In this document: one piece after another, positions 9,183 to 18,290 of the stretch
Layout: each line of letters opens with the position of its first letter
Numbering within the stretch: position 1 is the first letter of the stretch
From: Acinetobacter sp. ANC 4470
GTDB taxonomy: Bacteria > Pseudomonadota > Gammaproteobacteria > Pseudomonadales > Moraxellaceae
Direction of reading: 5' to 3'
DNA length: 64,000 nucleotides
Assembly (NCBI RefSeq): GCF_002135335.1
Contig: NZ_NEGC01000006.1
Coordinates: 161,721 to 225,720, forward strand
Translations under genes and position numbers: made by a program
The notes under the pieces: generated by a model
What the model was told of the DNA's origin: nothing
The model's input: the letters and a program-made list of their open reading frames with translations, nothing else
Databases searched by the model: none

Positions 9183-10166
9183 ATGCAAAATAATGTGGTT
9201 GCTCAAGTTTACCCGTGGCAAAAAACGGTTTGGGATACGCTAACGGGGCGTTTCCCAAAAATTGGACATGGCTTACTTTTTTATGGCAAAAAAGGCTGTG
9301 GTAAAGAGGCTTTCGCACAATATTTTTTGGCATGGGTGTTGTGTGCAAATCGAGATGTAAACAATGCGCCCTGTGGTGAATGTAGTAGTTGTCTATGGTT
9401 GAAGTCGGATACTCACCCGAATTATGTCTACATCAGCACAGATGAGGAAAATAAAAAGCAAAATGCGAAAATTAAAATTGAAAAAATTCGTGATTTATTA
9501 CCTTTTGTGCAACAAACCGTAGATGGCTGGCGTGTCATTGTGATTGAACCAGCGGAAGCGCTGAATATTGCTTCTGCAAATGCATTATTAAAAACACTTG
9601 AGGAACCAGGTGATCGAATTGTCATTATTTTATTGGCAGATCATTATTTGAAACTTCCTGCGACCATTCGCAGTCGCTTACAGCATTTTGCTTTGGATCG
9701 GATGTCTGAAGTGCAAGCAGATGCATATTTAACTGAGTATTTGCCAGATTTAAATCAGAGCCAAAAACAATTGTTGCTTAATTTGTCTAATCAAATGCCA
9801 CTGCAAGCAATGCAACTGGCAAGTGCTGAATGGCCAAATAAACGACAAGAATTTTTAAATGATTGGCAAAAACTGGTGATGCAAAAAAATATGCCAATGG
9901 CAATTGCGACCAAGTGGGGTAAAGCACTCAATTTTAGTGATTTTGCGCAAATGTTTGAATACTTGTTGTCCGATTTAATTTGTGTCAAGCTAAATCAACA
10001 AGTCAAAAATCATGATTTGGATTTCACTGTACTAGCAGAACAATATTCATTGGAATTCTTATTTAGCATTTACGCTGACTTGCAACAATCTAAACAATTT
10101 ATTGAGCAGAACGTACAAAGTAATTTAGTGCTTGATCAATTGTGTATAAAACTAATGAATGTTTAA
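9183..10166 (+). CDS. holB: DNA polymerase III delta' subunit HolB
   Basis: This 327-residue clamp-loader subunit has a degenerate P-loop FYGKKGCGKEA near residue 35. A zinc-binding cysteine cluster CANRDVNNAPCGECSSC follows, then the AAA+ sensor region LLKTLEEP. Delta' binds the clamp-loader ring but lacks ATPase activity. I chose the ATG at 9183. A TTG five codons upstream (9168) keeps the frame and cannot be excluded, as both have weak ribosome binding sites. holB-pilZ-tatD order matches pseudomonads. Confidence 0.9.
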   Translation: MQNNVVAQVYPWQKTVWDTLTGRFPKIGHGLLFYGKKGCGKEAFAQYFLAWVLCANRDVNNAPCGECSSCLWLKSDTHPNYVYISTDEENKKQNAKIKIEKIRDLLPFVQQTVDGWRVIVIEPAEALNIASANALLKTLEEPGDRIVIILLADHYLKLPATIRSRLQHFALDRMSEVQADAYLTEYLPDLNQSQKQLLLNLSNQMPLQAMQLASAEWPNKRQEFLNDWQKLVMQKNMPMAIATKWGKALNFSDFAQMFEYLLSDLICVKLNQQVKNHDLDFTVLAEQYSLEFLFSIYADLQQSKQFIEQNVQSNLVLDQLCIKLMNV

Positions 10167-10180
10167 ATTTAAAGGGGAAT

Positions 10181-10525
10181 ATGATGCAACCACGTATGGG
10201 CGGTATTATTCAAGTGAATATCCCAGATACAGCTACTTTGTATGCCAGTTATATGCCTTATGTTGTGGGTGGTGGATTATTTGTTCCGACCAAACAAGTG
10301 GTTCAATTGGGTGACGAAGTTTTTGTACTGGCAACTTTGCCTGAACAATCACAGAAAATTCCTTTAACGGGGAAGGTGATTTGGATTTCACAAAAACAAA
10401 ATGGAATTAAATTACAAGGATTTGGTATGCAGCTTTCTGGAGAGAAAGGCATTTATTACAAATCAGAAGCCGAAAAACTGCTTGCAGGTATTAAGTCTGA
10501 AGGACGAAGTAGTTACACTATGTAG
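10181..10525 (+). CDS. pilZ: Type IV pilus assembly protein PilZ
   Basis: A 114-residue single PilZ domain protein, similar in size to P. aeruginosa PilZ. It is needed for type IV pilus extension, through the PilB-FimX type interaction. The canonical c-di-GMP motifs RxxxR and DxSxxG are not evident, as in true PilZ proteins that do not bind c-di-GMP. The start at 10181 follows a strong AAGGGG ribosome site. A second ATG follows immediately, and the longer upstream frame lacks a site. It lies between holB and tatD as in pseudomonads. Confidence 0.88.
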   Translation: MMQPRMGGIIQVNIPDTATLYASYMPYVVGGGLFVPTKQVVQLGDEVFVLATLPEQSQKIPLTGKVIWISQKQNGIKLQGFGMQLSGEKGIYYKSEAEKLLAGIKSEGRSSYTM

Positions 10526-10551
10526 CTGTTTAAACTCTTTAGGATCTTACC

Positions 10552-11325
10552 GTGTTTGTAGATACTCACTGCCATTTAACCTTGCTTGACCTAACTCCAT
10601 ATGATGGTAATTTAGATCTAGCATTAGCACAGGCGCGTGAAGCGGGCGTATCCAAATTTATGAGTATCTCGGTTGATCTGGATGATCATATTGAGCTTGC
10701 TAAAATAGCATCACGTCATGACGATGTTGGATACAGTGTTGGTGTTCATCCTTGTGAAGACCCTGCGACGATGGCACGTGCAACTACAGATTATTTAATC
10801 GAGCTTGCGCAACCAGAAAAAGTTTGGGCGATTGGTGAAACAGGCTTGGATTATTTTCACAGTACAGACTTTATTGCAGAACAAAAAGAATGCTTTGCAC
10901 GTCATATTTATGCCTCTCAGGCGGTGAAAAAGCCTGTAGTTGTGCATACCCGTTCTGCAAAACATGACACGGTTGATATCATTCGTGCTGAAAAGTCGAC
11001 TCATGGTATTTTGCATTGTTTTACTGAGGATTGGGAAACCGCGAAGGCTGTTCTTGATTGTGGCTATTACGTGTCATTTTCAGGTATTGTTTCGTTTAAA
11101 AATGCTCAAGATTTAAGAGATGTGGCGAAGCAAGTGCCGCTTGATCGTGTTCTGATTGAAACGGATAGTCCTTATCTGGCACCGATGCCTTATCGAGGGA
11201 AATCTAATGAGCCAAAATACGTTCCCTATGTAGCCAAAGCCTTAAGTGACGTATATGATAAGTCGATTGAGGAAATCGCTTTCATTACTATGCAAAACTT
11301 TGAAAACCTCCTTAATTTAAAGTAA
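10552..11325 (+). CDS. tatD: TatD family metal-dependent DNase
   Basis: A 257-residue TIM-barrel hydrolase. It has the metal ligands DTHCHL at residues 4-9, GETGLDYF near 97, VVHTRSA and the late ETDSPYLAP. TatD proteins are 3'-5' DNases/exonucleases with DNA repair roles. Several paralogues (YcfH, YjjV) share the fold, and the holB-linked one corresponds to YcfH/TatD. The start is GTG, preceded by AGGA. Confidence 0.88.
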   Translation: MFVDTHCHLTLLDLTPYDGNLDLALAQAREAGVSKFMSISVDLDDHIELAKIASRHDDVGYSVGVHPCEDPATMARATTDYLIELAQPEKVWAIGETGLDYFHSTDFIAEQKECFARHIYASQAVKKPVVVHTRSAKHDTVDIIRAEKSTHGILHCFTEDWETAKAVLDCGYYVSFSGIVSFKNAQDLRDVAKQVPLDRVLIETDSPYLAPMPYRGKSNEPKYVPYVAKALSDVYDKSIEEIAFITMQNFENLLNLK

Positions 11326-11364
11326 ATAATTTGAATTGATATAAGCGCATAAGAGAGTTACAGA

Positions 11365-11985
11365 GTGAAGATGGATCGTCAGGCTCAGTTTCGGGCAAGA
11401 GAAGCGTTAATTTTTCAAGTTGCAGAGCAACTATTGTTAGAAAATGGCGAATCAGGAATGACACTTGATGCGTTGGCAGCAGAGCTCGATCTTGCCAAAG
11501 GGACGCTGTATAAACATTTTCAAAGTAAAGATGAGCTCTATATGCTTCTTATTATTCGTAATGAGAACATGTTATTAGAAATGATTAAGGATGAGGAAAA
11601 AGCTTTTCCAGAGCATTTAGCATTCTTTATGTTGCATCATTTACACCATCCTGAACGTACAGTGTTATTCCATCAAATTGAAGAACGTCTTTCTACGACA
11701 GGTGTTGGTATTCACTTATTGTTTAGCGAACTTTATCAAATCAGGAAACAGCGTTTGCGGATTATCTTCAAAATGACTGAACGTTATTTGGAAAATATTC
11801 AAAGTACGATGTCTGTGCGTGACTATTTGGCTTCAATTTGGGCTTTAACACATGGTGCGGCAGCAATATTAAACTCTAGCTTTTATCAGCGTTACTTGGG
11901 TTCGCGCGATACACTTCGTGTTGCCTATATCGATCAAGCTTTGGCGATGCCCAAGCAAACCAGTTCCACGGAACAATTTGCTTAA
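11365..11985 (+). CDS. TetR/AcrR family transcriptional regulator
   Basis: A 206-residue regulator with an N-terminal helix-turn-helix LDALAAELDLAKGTLYKHF (about residues 32-50) and a helical ligand domain. The ligand is unknown. GTG at 11365 is preferred because GAGAG lies seven bases before it. An ATG two codons later is the alternative. It sits nine bases upstream of gspH on the same strand and may be co-transcribed with the pseudopilin genes. Confidence 0.85.
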   Translation: MKMDRQAQFRAREALIFQVAEQLLLENGESGMTLDALAAELDLAKGTLYKHFQSKDELYMLLIIRNENMLLEMIKDEEKAFPEHLAFFMLHHLHHPERTVLFHQIEERLSTTGVGIHLLFSELYQIRKQRLRIIFKMTERYLENIQSTMSVRDYLASIWALTHGAAAILNSSFYQRYLGSRDTLRVAYIDQALAMPKQTSSTEQFA

Positions 11986-11994
11986 AGGTCAGCT

Positions 11995-12555
11995 ATGAAG
12001 CACATAAAATCAGCATCAATTCGTGGTTTTACTTTGATAGAATTGATGGTGGTTATTGTGATTATGGCAATCATGGCCTCTTTAATTTTAACCAATATTA
12101 ATGGAGTGGATCAGCGTAAAGCGATGCAAGCACGGGAAGTGTTTATCATGGATTTACGCAGGATTAATCGGGAAGCCAATGATCAAGCACGCATTTTTGC
12201 ACTTGATGTTCAAACGGCAACAGATGTATCTCCATTTCGTTATGCTGTGATTGAATATTTAGTTCCATCTATTCAAGCTGCACAAACATCTCAATTTTCT
12301 AAAAATAAAAAATGGCAACATTATACCGAATTTAAACCACGTGATTTACCTGAGCTGGTTTCCTTCAATGTGCAATCACTCGATCAGCAATATGAAAATG
12401 CCAATAATGATGATTTGCTGAGTGCCAATGCGCCTAAATTACTGTGGTTGGGCAATGGCGAAGCAAAGCCCGTCCGTATTCAGTTTTATTTCGAACAACG
12501 CCCGATTGGTGAAGAAATTGAAATTGATCATTTAGGTAAAATCAATGAAAGCTAG
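11995..12555 (+). CDS. gspH: Type II secretion minor pseudopilin GspH
   Basis: A 186-residue prepilin-like protein. The leader MKHIKSASIRG is cut before FTLIELMVVIVIMAIMASLI, with the key Glu at +5. Processed by PilD, it is a minor pseudopilin in the T2SS pseudopilus. It is the first of four consecutive minor pseudopilin genes in gspH-I-J-K order, which settles the letter better than the sequence alone. It overlaps gspI by 11 bases. Confidence 0.85.
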   Translation: MKHIKSASIRGFTLIELMVVIVIMAIMASLILTNINGVDQRKAMQAREVFIMDLRRINREANDQARIFALDVQTATDVSPFRYAVIEYLVPSIQAAQTSQFSKNKKWQHYTEFKPRDLPELVSFNVQSLDQQYENANNDDLLSANAPKLLWLGNGEAKPVRIQFYFEQRPIGEEIEIDHLGKINES

Positions 12556-12985
12556 ATACTTTAAGCATAGCTCTTCATCTTGCGCAGCGGCGAAACAGCA
12601 TTTTGTTCATCGCAGCTCAGGTTTTACATTATTAGAGGTCATGGTTGCCTTAGCTATTTTTGCTACAGCAGCAATCGCATTGACTAAGGTGGCAATGCAA
12701 TATACCCAAGCCACATCCAATGCTATTTTACGCACTAAAGCACAATTTGTGGCGTTAAATGAAGTTGCTACGATGGAAATCAATCAAGAATGGTTGCAAG
12801 GAACACAGTCAAAACAAACCACGCAGCAAGGTGAAACTTGGCAAATTGATAAATCTGCCCAATCGACTATTAGTCCCAACGTACAACGCATTGAAGTTCA
12901 AGTCAGTTTATTTAATGCAGAAACAGGCAAAGTAGAATCAGGAATCACACATTTGGTTTTCTTTAACCATAAGGTTGAACGATGA
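12545..12985 (+). CDS. gspI: Type II secretion minor pseudopilin GspI
   Basis: A 146-residue minor pseudopilin. A longer leader ends at SSG before FTLLEVMVALAIFATAAIAL, typical of GspI in its LLEVMVALAIFA core. GspI nucleates the GspI-J-K tip complex of the pseudopilus. It overlaps gspH by 11 bases and gspJ by four bases (ATGA). Confidence 0.88.
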   Translation: MKARYFKHSSSSCAAAKQHFVHRSSGFTLLEVMVALAIFATAAIALTKVAMQYTQATSNAILRTKAQFVALNEVATMEINQEWLQGTQSKQTTQQGETWQIDKSAQSTISPNVQRIEVQVSLFNAETGKVESGITHLVFFNHKVER

Positions 12986-13623
12986 AAAACCGTCAAAAAA
13001 ACCATAAAAAAGGCTTTACCTTAGTTGAATTATTGGTTGCGATTGCTATTTTTGCGGTGCTCTCAGCATTGGGTTGGAAGGTTTTTGATTATTTGATTAA
13101 AGTTAAAGAGCGTAATACTGAACATGAAATTAATTTAGGGCAGCTCCAAGAAGCTTACCAGCAAATTTTACGTGATACTGTGCAAGCTGTGCCGCTGAGT
13201 GCGAATATGAATAGTGAGATTCAACCTGCTTTGGTTTTGCAAAATGGTCGTTTTAGTTTTAGTAAAACAGGGGGGACTGATCCTTTGCAGCAGGGCATTT
13301 CACCTGATGAACGTGTGGAATATCAATACCGTGCAGATGAAAAAAAACTGTATCGCTTGAAATATTCTTATTTAAATAGCACTGGGCGTGAACAACCTGA
13401 ATCGAGTGTTCTGTTAAGCGAAGTAGATCAGTTTGAAGTGATCGTGTTAAATCCAAATGAAGCAACCTCATGGCCAGATGCACAAGCAGATTTAATGGAT
13501 ATCACGCAAAAACAACGTTTACCGAAAGGGATTAAAATTAAATTAACAGTCAAAGATGTTGCATATGAATGGATTTTTAGTTTGTTAAATACAGACTATT
13601 TAAACCCGCAGGACAATAATTAA
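12982..13623 (+). CDS. gspJ: Type II secretion minor pseudopilin GspJ
   Basis: A 213-residue pseudopilin with prepilin peptidase site KKG before FTLVELLVAIAIFAVLSALG. A larger C-terminal beta domain follows, including LPKGIKIKLTV near the end, characteristic of GspJ. It is part of the T2SS tip complex with GspI and GspK and overlaps gspI by four bases. Confidence 0.9.
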   Translation: MKNRQKNHKKGFTLVELLVAIAIFAVLSALGWKVFDYLIKVKERNTEHEINLGQLQEAYQQILRDTVQAVPLSANMNSEIQPALVLQNGRFSFSKTGGTDPLQQGISPDERVEYQYRADEKKLYRLKYSYLNSTGREQPESSVLLSEVDQFEVIVLNPNEATSWPDAQADLMDITQKQRLPKGIKIKLTVKDVAYEWIFSLLNTDYLNPQDNN

Positions 13624-13664
13624 AATCACCATGCAAATAACCCCACGTCATAAGGTCTAAAAAA

Positions 13665-14618
13665 TTGAGCATGAAGCAGCAAGAGGGTATTGCCTTAATA
13701 ACGATATTGGTGATGGTGGCATTAGCGACTATTCTTGCTGCGACCATTGCAAAACGTCAGGTGAATACTGCTGAGAATACAGCATATTTAATGCGTCAAA
13801 ATCAATCCTTGTTGTATGCAAAAAGTGCTGAAGCCTTCTTTTCAGAACTGTTAGTGGATGATGCAAACAATGCTGGAGCTGTTGATCATTTACAAGAAAA
13901 TTGGGCAAAACCGATGCCAGCTTTTCCAGTAGACGATGGTTTTGTCTCTGGAAGTTTGCAAGATGAATCAGGTAAATTTAATTTAAATAGTTTGGTTAAT
14001 GACGAAGGTGTGGCGAACCCACAGGCAAAACTGTGGTTTGAAAAACTCTTGCTACGTGTGGGATTGCCAGAGAAATTAAGTGAAGCTGTGATTGATTGGC
14101 AAGATGTTGATAACGAAATCATTGGTGGAATGGGGGCAGAAAATAGCTATTATCAAGGATTACCACAAGGTTATTTAGCTGCAAACAGTAAATTTCATAG
14201 TGTAGAAGAACTTAAATTAGTACGTGGTTTTGAAGATCAAAAATATTTGCAAATCGTAGATTATGTCAGTGCATTGCCTACATCGGACAGTAAGGTCAAT
14301 GTCAATACAGCACCAGCTATGCTGCTTGCCAGTCTCGATCCTAAGTTGGACATCAAAGCTGTTGAACAAGCTTTACAAAAACGCCAAGCCAATTTGGAAC
14401 ACTTTTCTAATATTAATGATCTTTGGACAATTGAGCCTTTTAAGCAAGTAAATCCTGATGTGCAAAGTCAAGTCAATGAGTTGCTGGGTGTGCAGTCCAA
14501 CTATTTCAAAGCCAAAATTGAAGTGTTACTAAGTGAACGTAAACGTCAGTTTAGTAGTGATTTAGTGCGTAAAGATAAAACAGTGTATGTTGCGTATCGA
14601 AGTATGGCGCCGTTTTAA
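13665..14618 (+). CDS. gspK: Type II secretion minor pseudopilin GspK
   Basis: A 317-residue protein, the largest minor pseudopilin. The leader QQEG precedes IALITILVMVALATILAAT. Position +5 is Thr rather than Glu, as expected for GspK, which caps the pseudopilus tip. It contains the SGKFNLNSLV and KVNVNTAPAMLLASL (helix-hairpin-like) segments of GspK. TTG at 13665 has AAGG nine bases upstream. ATG at 13671 is the alternative start. The main gspC-N machinery genes are not in this window. Confidence 0.9.
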   Translation: MSMKQQEGIALITILVMVALATILAATIAKRQVNTAENTAYLMRQNQSLLYAKSAEAFFSELLVDDANNAGAVDHLQENWAKPMPAFPVDDGFVSGSLQDESGKFNLNSLVNDEGVANPQAKLWFEKLLLRVGLPEKLSEAVIDWQDVDNEIIGGMGAENSYYQGLPQGYLAANSKFHSVEELKLVRGFEDQKYLQIVDYVSALPTSDSKVNVNTAPAMLLASLDPKLDIKAVEQALQKRQANLEHFSNINDLWTIEPFKQVNPDVQSQVNELLGVQSNYFKAKIEVLLSERKRQFSSDLVRKDKTVYVAYRSMAPF

Positions 14619-14732
14619 TCGGATGGACGAATCAGTTGTCATATAATTCAGTGAATGATGAGCTTTTATCATCATGCAATTTCCCAATTGCATTGAACTG
14701 TAAAATTAATGCGCAGACTTTCACTTTTGCTT

Positions 14733-14738
14733 TATAAT
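14733..14738 (+). promoter_or_regulatory. Candidate -10 element (TATAAT) for the COG0720 gene
   Basis: A perfect TATAAT lies 39 bases before the ATG at 14777 in the 158-bp gap after gspK. No good -35 hexamer is found at the ideal spacing, so this rests on the -10 alone. Confidence 0.3.
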
Positions 14739-14776
14739 CCAGTTTATTTCACAAATTTTGGATTGCACCACGGCAC

Positions 14777-15373
14777 ATGTTAATTCGTAAGTTATTTAAG
14801 TTTGAAAATGCTCATATTGTGCGAAATTGCACATCGGATCGCTGTAAGCGTTCAATTCATGGTCATAGTTATAAAGTTGAATTATTGCTTAAAGCTTCGA
14901 AGCTAGATCATGGTCAAATGGTGTATGACTTTGGGTTGTTGAAAGGTGTAATTAAAGATATTTTTGACAGTTTCGATCATGCCATTTGCTTTTGGCAACA
15001 TGACGATGCCGAATATATCGATGCCTGCAAAAAATTTAGTGCGCGTTGGGTGTCTTTACCCGTTTCACCATCGGCAGAACAATTTTCACGTATTTTCTTC
15101 TATTTAGCACAGCAAGTATTGGCATCGACCATTACCCAAAATGGCGAAGGTGATGTGGAAGTTTACTCAGTCATTGTGCATGAAACGGATACAGGTTATG
15201 CGCAAAGCTTTATAGAAGATATTGAAAACGAGCAAATGGGTGTGTTGAGCCTTGAACAAATGGTGTTCTCTGAACAAGTTCAAGCGGAATGGGCAGACTC
15301 AAATATGTATAAAAAACTACAACAAGGGATTAAATTCCAAAACCCAAGTGTTGATCTTCAAGTCAAAATTTAA
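14777..15373 (+). CDS. queD: 6-carboxytetrahydropterin synthase / 6-pyruvoyl-tetrahydropterin synthase family (QueD-like)
   Basis: A 198-residue member of COG0720. Zinc-ligand histidines are seen in FENAHIV (near residue 12) and HGHSY (near 30), and the late VHETDTGYA carries the family His/Glu. QueD makes 6-carboxytetrahydropterin for queuosine. The catalytic segment here reads CKRSIHGH, that is Cys-x4-HGH, whereas E. coli QueD has Cys-x3-HGH. The protein is also much longer than the usual 120 or so residues, with an extra C-terminal region. The substrate is therefore not certain, and it is not next to other queuosine genes. Confidence 0.7.
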   Translation: MLIRKLFKFENAHIVRNCTSDRCKRSIHGHSYKVELLLKASKLDHGQMVYDFGLLKGVIKDIFDSFDHAICFWQHDDAEYIDACKKFSARWVSLPVSPSAEQFSRIFFYLAQQVLASTITQNGEGDVEVYSVIVHETDTGYAQSFIEDIENEQMGVLSLEQMVFSEQVQAEWADSNMYKKLQQGIKFQNPSVDLQVKI

Positions 15374-15422
15374 AGACTGGAGTACATTTTGGTAGGTTTT
15401 AAACAAGGATTAGGAAACAGTT

Positions 15423-16136
15423 ATGTCTTTAACTGAACAACAGCAAATTAAATTGGATAAAATTCAATTGGATGCGGGTTGGAAAAGTGGTTTGAGTGAA
15501 TTTTTACTCAGTCCAAAAATGGATGAGTTAAAAGACTTTCTTGTTCAGGAAAAAAAAGCAGATAAAGTGATTTATCCACCAAGTTCACTAATTTTTAATG
15601 CGTTAAATACTACACCTTTGACTAATGTTAAAGTGGTGATTTTGGGGCAGGATCCATATCATGGGCCAGATCAGGCACATGGATTAAGTTTTTCAGTTCA
15701 GAAAGGGGTTGCAATACCCCCATCTTTGCGTAATATTTTTCATGAGTTAAATACAGATTTGGGTGTTGTTAAACCAGTCCATGGTGATTTAACGCGTTGG
15801 GCTGAACAAGGTGTGTTGTTGCTCAATGCTGTATTGACTGTTGAAGCAGGTCAGCCGACTTCGCATCAAAAACGGGGTTGGGAAGATTTTACCGATCACG
15901 TGATTGATGTTTTAAATGAGCAGTGTGAGCATATTGTTTTTATTCTTTGGGGTGCATATGCGCAGCGTAAAGGACAGCGCATTGATCAAAATAAGCATTT
16001 AGTATTAAAGGCTGCTCATCCGTCACCATTGGCGGCGAATCGTGGTGGTTTTTTTGGTTGTAAAGTATTTTCAAAATCCAATAATTATCTGAAACAAAAT
16101 GGCATTGAGCCTATAAATTGGCAGCTGGACGCATGA
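15423..16136 (+). CDS. ung: Uracil-DNA glycosylase
   Basis: A 237-residue family-1 UDG. It has the water-activating motif [13 protein letters not shown] near residue 75 and the minor-groove loop [14 protein letters not shown] near 199-212. It removes uracil from DNA at the start of base-excision repair. Length and motifs are standard. Its TGA overlaps the ATG of the next gene (ATGA). Confidence 0.97.
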   Translation: MSLTEQQQIKLDKIQLDAGWKSGLSEFLLSPKMDELKDFLVQEKKADKVIYPPSSLIFNALNTTPLTNVKVVILGQDPYHGPDQAHGLSFSVQKGVAIPPSLRNIFHELNTDLGVVKPVHGDLTRWAEQGVLLLNAVLTVEAGQPTSHQKRGWEDFTDHVIDVLNEQCEHIVFILWGAYAQRKGQRIDQNKHLVLKAAHPSPLAANRGGFFGCKVFSKSNNYLKQNGIEPINWQLDA

Positions 16137-17257
16137 CACTATCTCCTGAATTGAAAAGTTATCATTCCGATCTAATTGTAGAGGAAGCAAATAATGGCTG
16201 GCGCATTGTTCGCCTGAATCGCCCGAAATCTCTACATGCTTTAGATGAATCAATTGCAACTGCACTTTTACAAGTGTTTCAAGATTTTCAACATGATGAT
16301 GCCGTAAAAGCAATCTGGTTGGATTCCACGACACCCAAAGCATTCTGTGCAGGTGGTGATGTTCGTAAACTTCGTCAGTTGGTGATTAACGATGAAGTGG
16401 ATACTGCCAATAAATTTTTTGAACAAGAATATGCATTAGATTTGTTGCTGCATAATTATGCTAAGCCTGTGCTTGTGTGGGGCGAAGGCTATGTGATGGG
16501 TGGTGGGCTAGGGTTGTTTATGGCAGCGCCATTCCGCCTTGTGACCCCATATTCACGTTTAGCGATGCCTGAAATTAATATTGGACTATATCCAGATGTG
16601 GGTGCTACACGTTTCTTGGCAGATCGTGGCGCAATCGGTTTGTTTACGGGCTTAACAGGTTCAATTATGACCGCAGCTGGTGCTTATGGCATTGGTTGGG
16701 CAACCCATATTTGTGATACGCAGCGTGATAATGTGCTAGAAAAACTAATCAATATTGATTGGGGGCATTATCCTGCAGGTGATTTTCGTGCCATCGATGA
16801 CACTTTAAATAGTATGCATCGTCCAGTTGGGCCTGGTCCATTACAAAACTCATTAGACGTGATTCAAAGTGTTTGTCGTGGGGTTAACTTTGAGCATGAT
16901 TACGAATCTATTATTGGTTTGAGTGATGCAAGAAGTGATTGGTTGCGCCAAGCCAGTGAAAACTTGCAAAAAGGTTCACCGACCACAGCTGCTTTAACAT
17001 GGTTGTTATGGCAATGGGGTAAACAGGTTCACTCTTGGAATGAGGTTTTTGAGCTTGAAACTCAAATTTCGGATTGGAAGATTCGTCATCCAGATTTTGT
17101 AGAAGGTGTTCGTGCGCGTTTGGTGGATAAAGATCTTTCTCCAGAATGGAAAAAGGGCGTTGATTTCTCACTAAAAGCAATTTTGTCAGATTGTCCACCT
17201 GTAACTAAAAATGAAAGCTGGAACAATCTTTTGAAACATTATGGTGTGATCGGTTAA
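16133..17257 (+). CDS. Enoyl-CoA hydratase/isomerase family, 3-hydroxyisobutyryl-CoA hydrolase-like
   Basis: A 374-residue crotonase-fold protein. It has an oxyanion-hole segment [11 protein letters not shown] near residue 70 and the HIBYL-CoA-hydrolase-type [19 protein letters not shown] followed by [17 protein letters not shown]. The C-terminal half matches the longer ECH_2 type, not a 260-residue enoyl-CoA hydratase. The likely reaction is 3-hydroxyisobutyryl-CoA thioester hydrolysis in valine breakdown. No valine-pathway gene is adjacent. The ATG at 16133 overlaps the ung stop. A TTG five codons upstream is less likely. Confidence 0.82.
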   Translation: MTLSPELKSYHSDLIVEEANNGWRIVRLNRPKSLHALDESIATALLQVFQDFQHDDAVKAIWLDSTTPKAFCAGGDVRKLRQLVINDEVDTANKFFEQEYALDLLLHNYAKPVLVWGEGYVMGGGLGLFMAAPFRLVTPYSRLAMPEINIGLYPDVGATRFLADRGAIGLFTGLTGSIMTAAGAYGIGWATHICDTQRDNVLEKLINIDWGHYPAGDFRAIDDTLNSMHRPVGPGPLQNSLDVIQSVCRGVNFEHDYESIIGLSDARSDWLRQASENLQKGSPTTAALTWLLWQWGKQVHSWNEVFELETQISDWKIRHPDFVEGVRARLVDKDLSPEWKKGVDFSLKAILSDCPPVTKNESWNNLLKHYGVIG

Positions 17258-17259
17258 GA

Positions 17260-17796
17260 ATGACTGATGAAATACAACTGACAGACGAATATTGGATGCA
17301 GTTTGCTTACGAGCAAGCTGCCATCGCAGCCTCGAAGGAAGAAATTCCTGTCGGTGCAGTGATTGTCAGTCAAAATCAAATTATTGGCACGGGCTATAAT
17401 GCGCCCATTTCACTGAGTGATCCAACGGCACACGCTGAGGTTCAAGCATTACGTCAAGCCTGTTTAAGTCTGAATAATTACCGCCTTCCAGAAGACGCTG
17501 TACTTTATGTGACTTTAGAGCCTTGTACTATGTGTGTAGGTGCTTTAATTCATGCACGGGTCTCTAAAGTGGTATTTGGTGCAACTGAGCCGAAAGCTGG
17601 TTCTTTGGTTAGTGCAAGAAAGTTATTTGAAACAGGTTATTATAATCATCAGTTTGATATTACAACAGGCTGTTTGGGTGAACAATGCGCCAAACAACTG
17701 AGTGATTTTTTTAAAATGCGTCGTAAGCAAAAAAGACTGCAAAAGTTACAAGAAAAGTCCTTAAATGATCAGAATAATTCAGTTAGAAGTATGTAA
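17260..17796 (+). CDS. tadA: tRNA-specific adenosine deaminase TadA
   Basis: A 178-residue zinc deaminase. HAE (about residues 57-59) supplies a zinc ligand and the proton-shuttling Glu, and PCTMCVGAL (about 88-96) supplies the two zinc Cys. It converts wobble A34 of tRNA-Arg(ACG) to inosine and is normally essential. It starts two bases after the upstream stop. The C-terminus is basic and Lys/Gln-rich. Confidence 0.94.
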   Translation: MTDEIQLTDEYWMQFAYEQAAIAASKEEIPVGAVIVSQNQIIGTGYNAPISLSDPTAHAEVQALRQACLSLNNYRLPEDAVLYVTLEPCTMCVGALIHARVSKVVFGATEPKAGSLVSARKLFETGYYNHQFDITTGCLGEQCAKQLSDFFKMRRKQKRLQKLQEKSLNDQNNSVRSM

Positions 17797-17801
17797 AATA
17801 G

Positions 17802-17821
17802 AATGACAATAATCATTGTCA
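17802..17821 (+). promoter_or_regulatory. Fur-box-like operator
   Basis: AATGACAATAATCATTGTC (17802-17820) matches the 19-bp Fur consensus GATAATGATAATCATTATC at 14 positions. It contains a perfect dyad TGACAAT-AATC-ATTGTCA at 17804-17821. It lies 21 bases upstream of the next start codon, where a repressor would block the promoter. The match was counted by eye and binding is inferred. Confidence 0.55.
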
Positions 17822-17841
17822 ACTAAAATTTAGGATAATTC

Positions 17842-18273
17842 ATGAATTCTATTCAAATCAAAAAAGAATTTAACGCACCCATCGATCAAGTTTTTAATTT
17901 GTTATCAAAACATGCGACTTATAATGTTGCCTTTGCGCCAATTCAAGTGGTGCGCGTGAAAGATTCTGCCGATCCAGAGCGTCCTGATGGGGTGGGTTCG
18001 GTACGTCGTATGGGTTTTGGTCCAATCAAACCTTTACAAGAGCAAATTACTTTACTTGAACCGAATCAGCGAATTGAATATCAAATTATTAAAAACCCTT
18101 TGGTGAAGCATCATTTAGGGATTATTGAGTTTGAAGCAGTGGATGCAGACAAAACTTTAGTGACCTATACCATTGAGTTGCAGGCGCGTGCACCTTTTGT
18201 GAGTAAATTAATCCTTGCACAGCTTAAATCTGCGATTAAACTAGGTTTTTCGAAATTAGCTAAAACTGTATAG
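17842..18273 (+). CDS. SRPBCC family protein (START/Bet v 1-like lipid-binding fold)
   Basis: A 143-residue protein of the polyketide-cyclase/SRPBCC type: N-terminal IKKEFNAPIDQVFNLLSKHATY, GVGSVRRMGFGP, and a C-terminal amphipathic helix. The family binds hydrophobic ligands, and the ligand here is unknown. A short ribosome site (TTTAGGATAA) precedes the ATG. The Fur-like dyad directly upstream hints at iron control, unusual for such a gene. It is followed after 17 bases by cmk. Confidence 0.75.
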   Translation: MNSIQIKKEFNAPIDQVFNLLSKHATYNVAFAPIQVVRVKDSADPERPDGVGSVRRMGFGPIKPLQEQITLLEPNQRIEYQIIKNPLVKHHLGIIEFEAVDADKTLVTYTIELQARAPFVSKLILAQLKSAIKLGFSKLAKTV

Positions 18274-18290
18274 CATAAAGTGGAAAATTA

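Noticed and set aside
11960..11977. GTTCCACGGAAC near the end of the TetR gene, parS-like
   Set aside because: Two central bases are missing compared with GTTNCACGTGAAAC, so it is unlikely to bind ParB.
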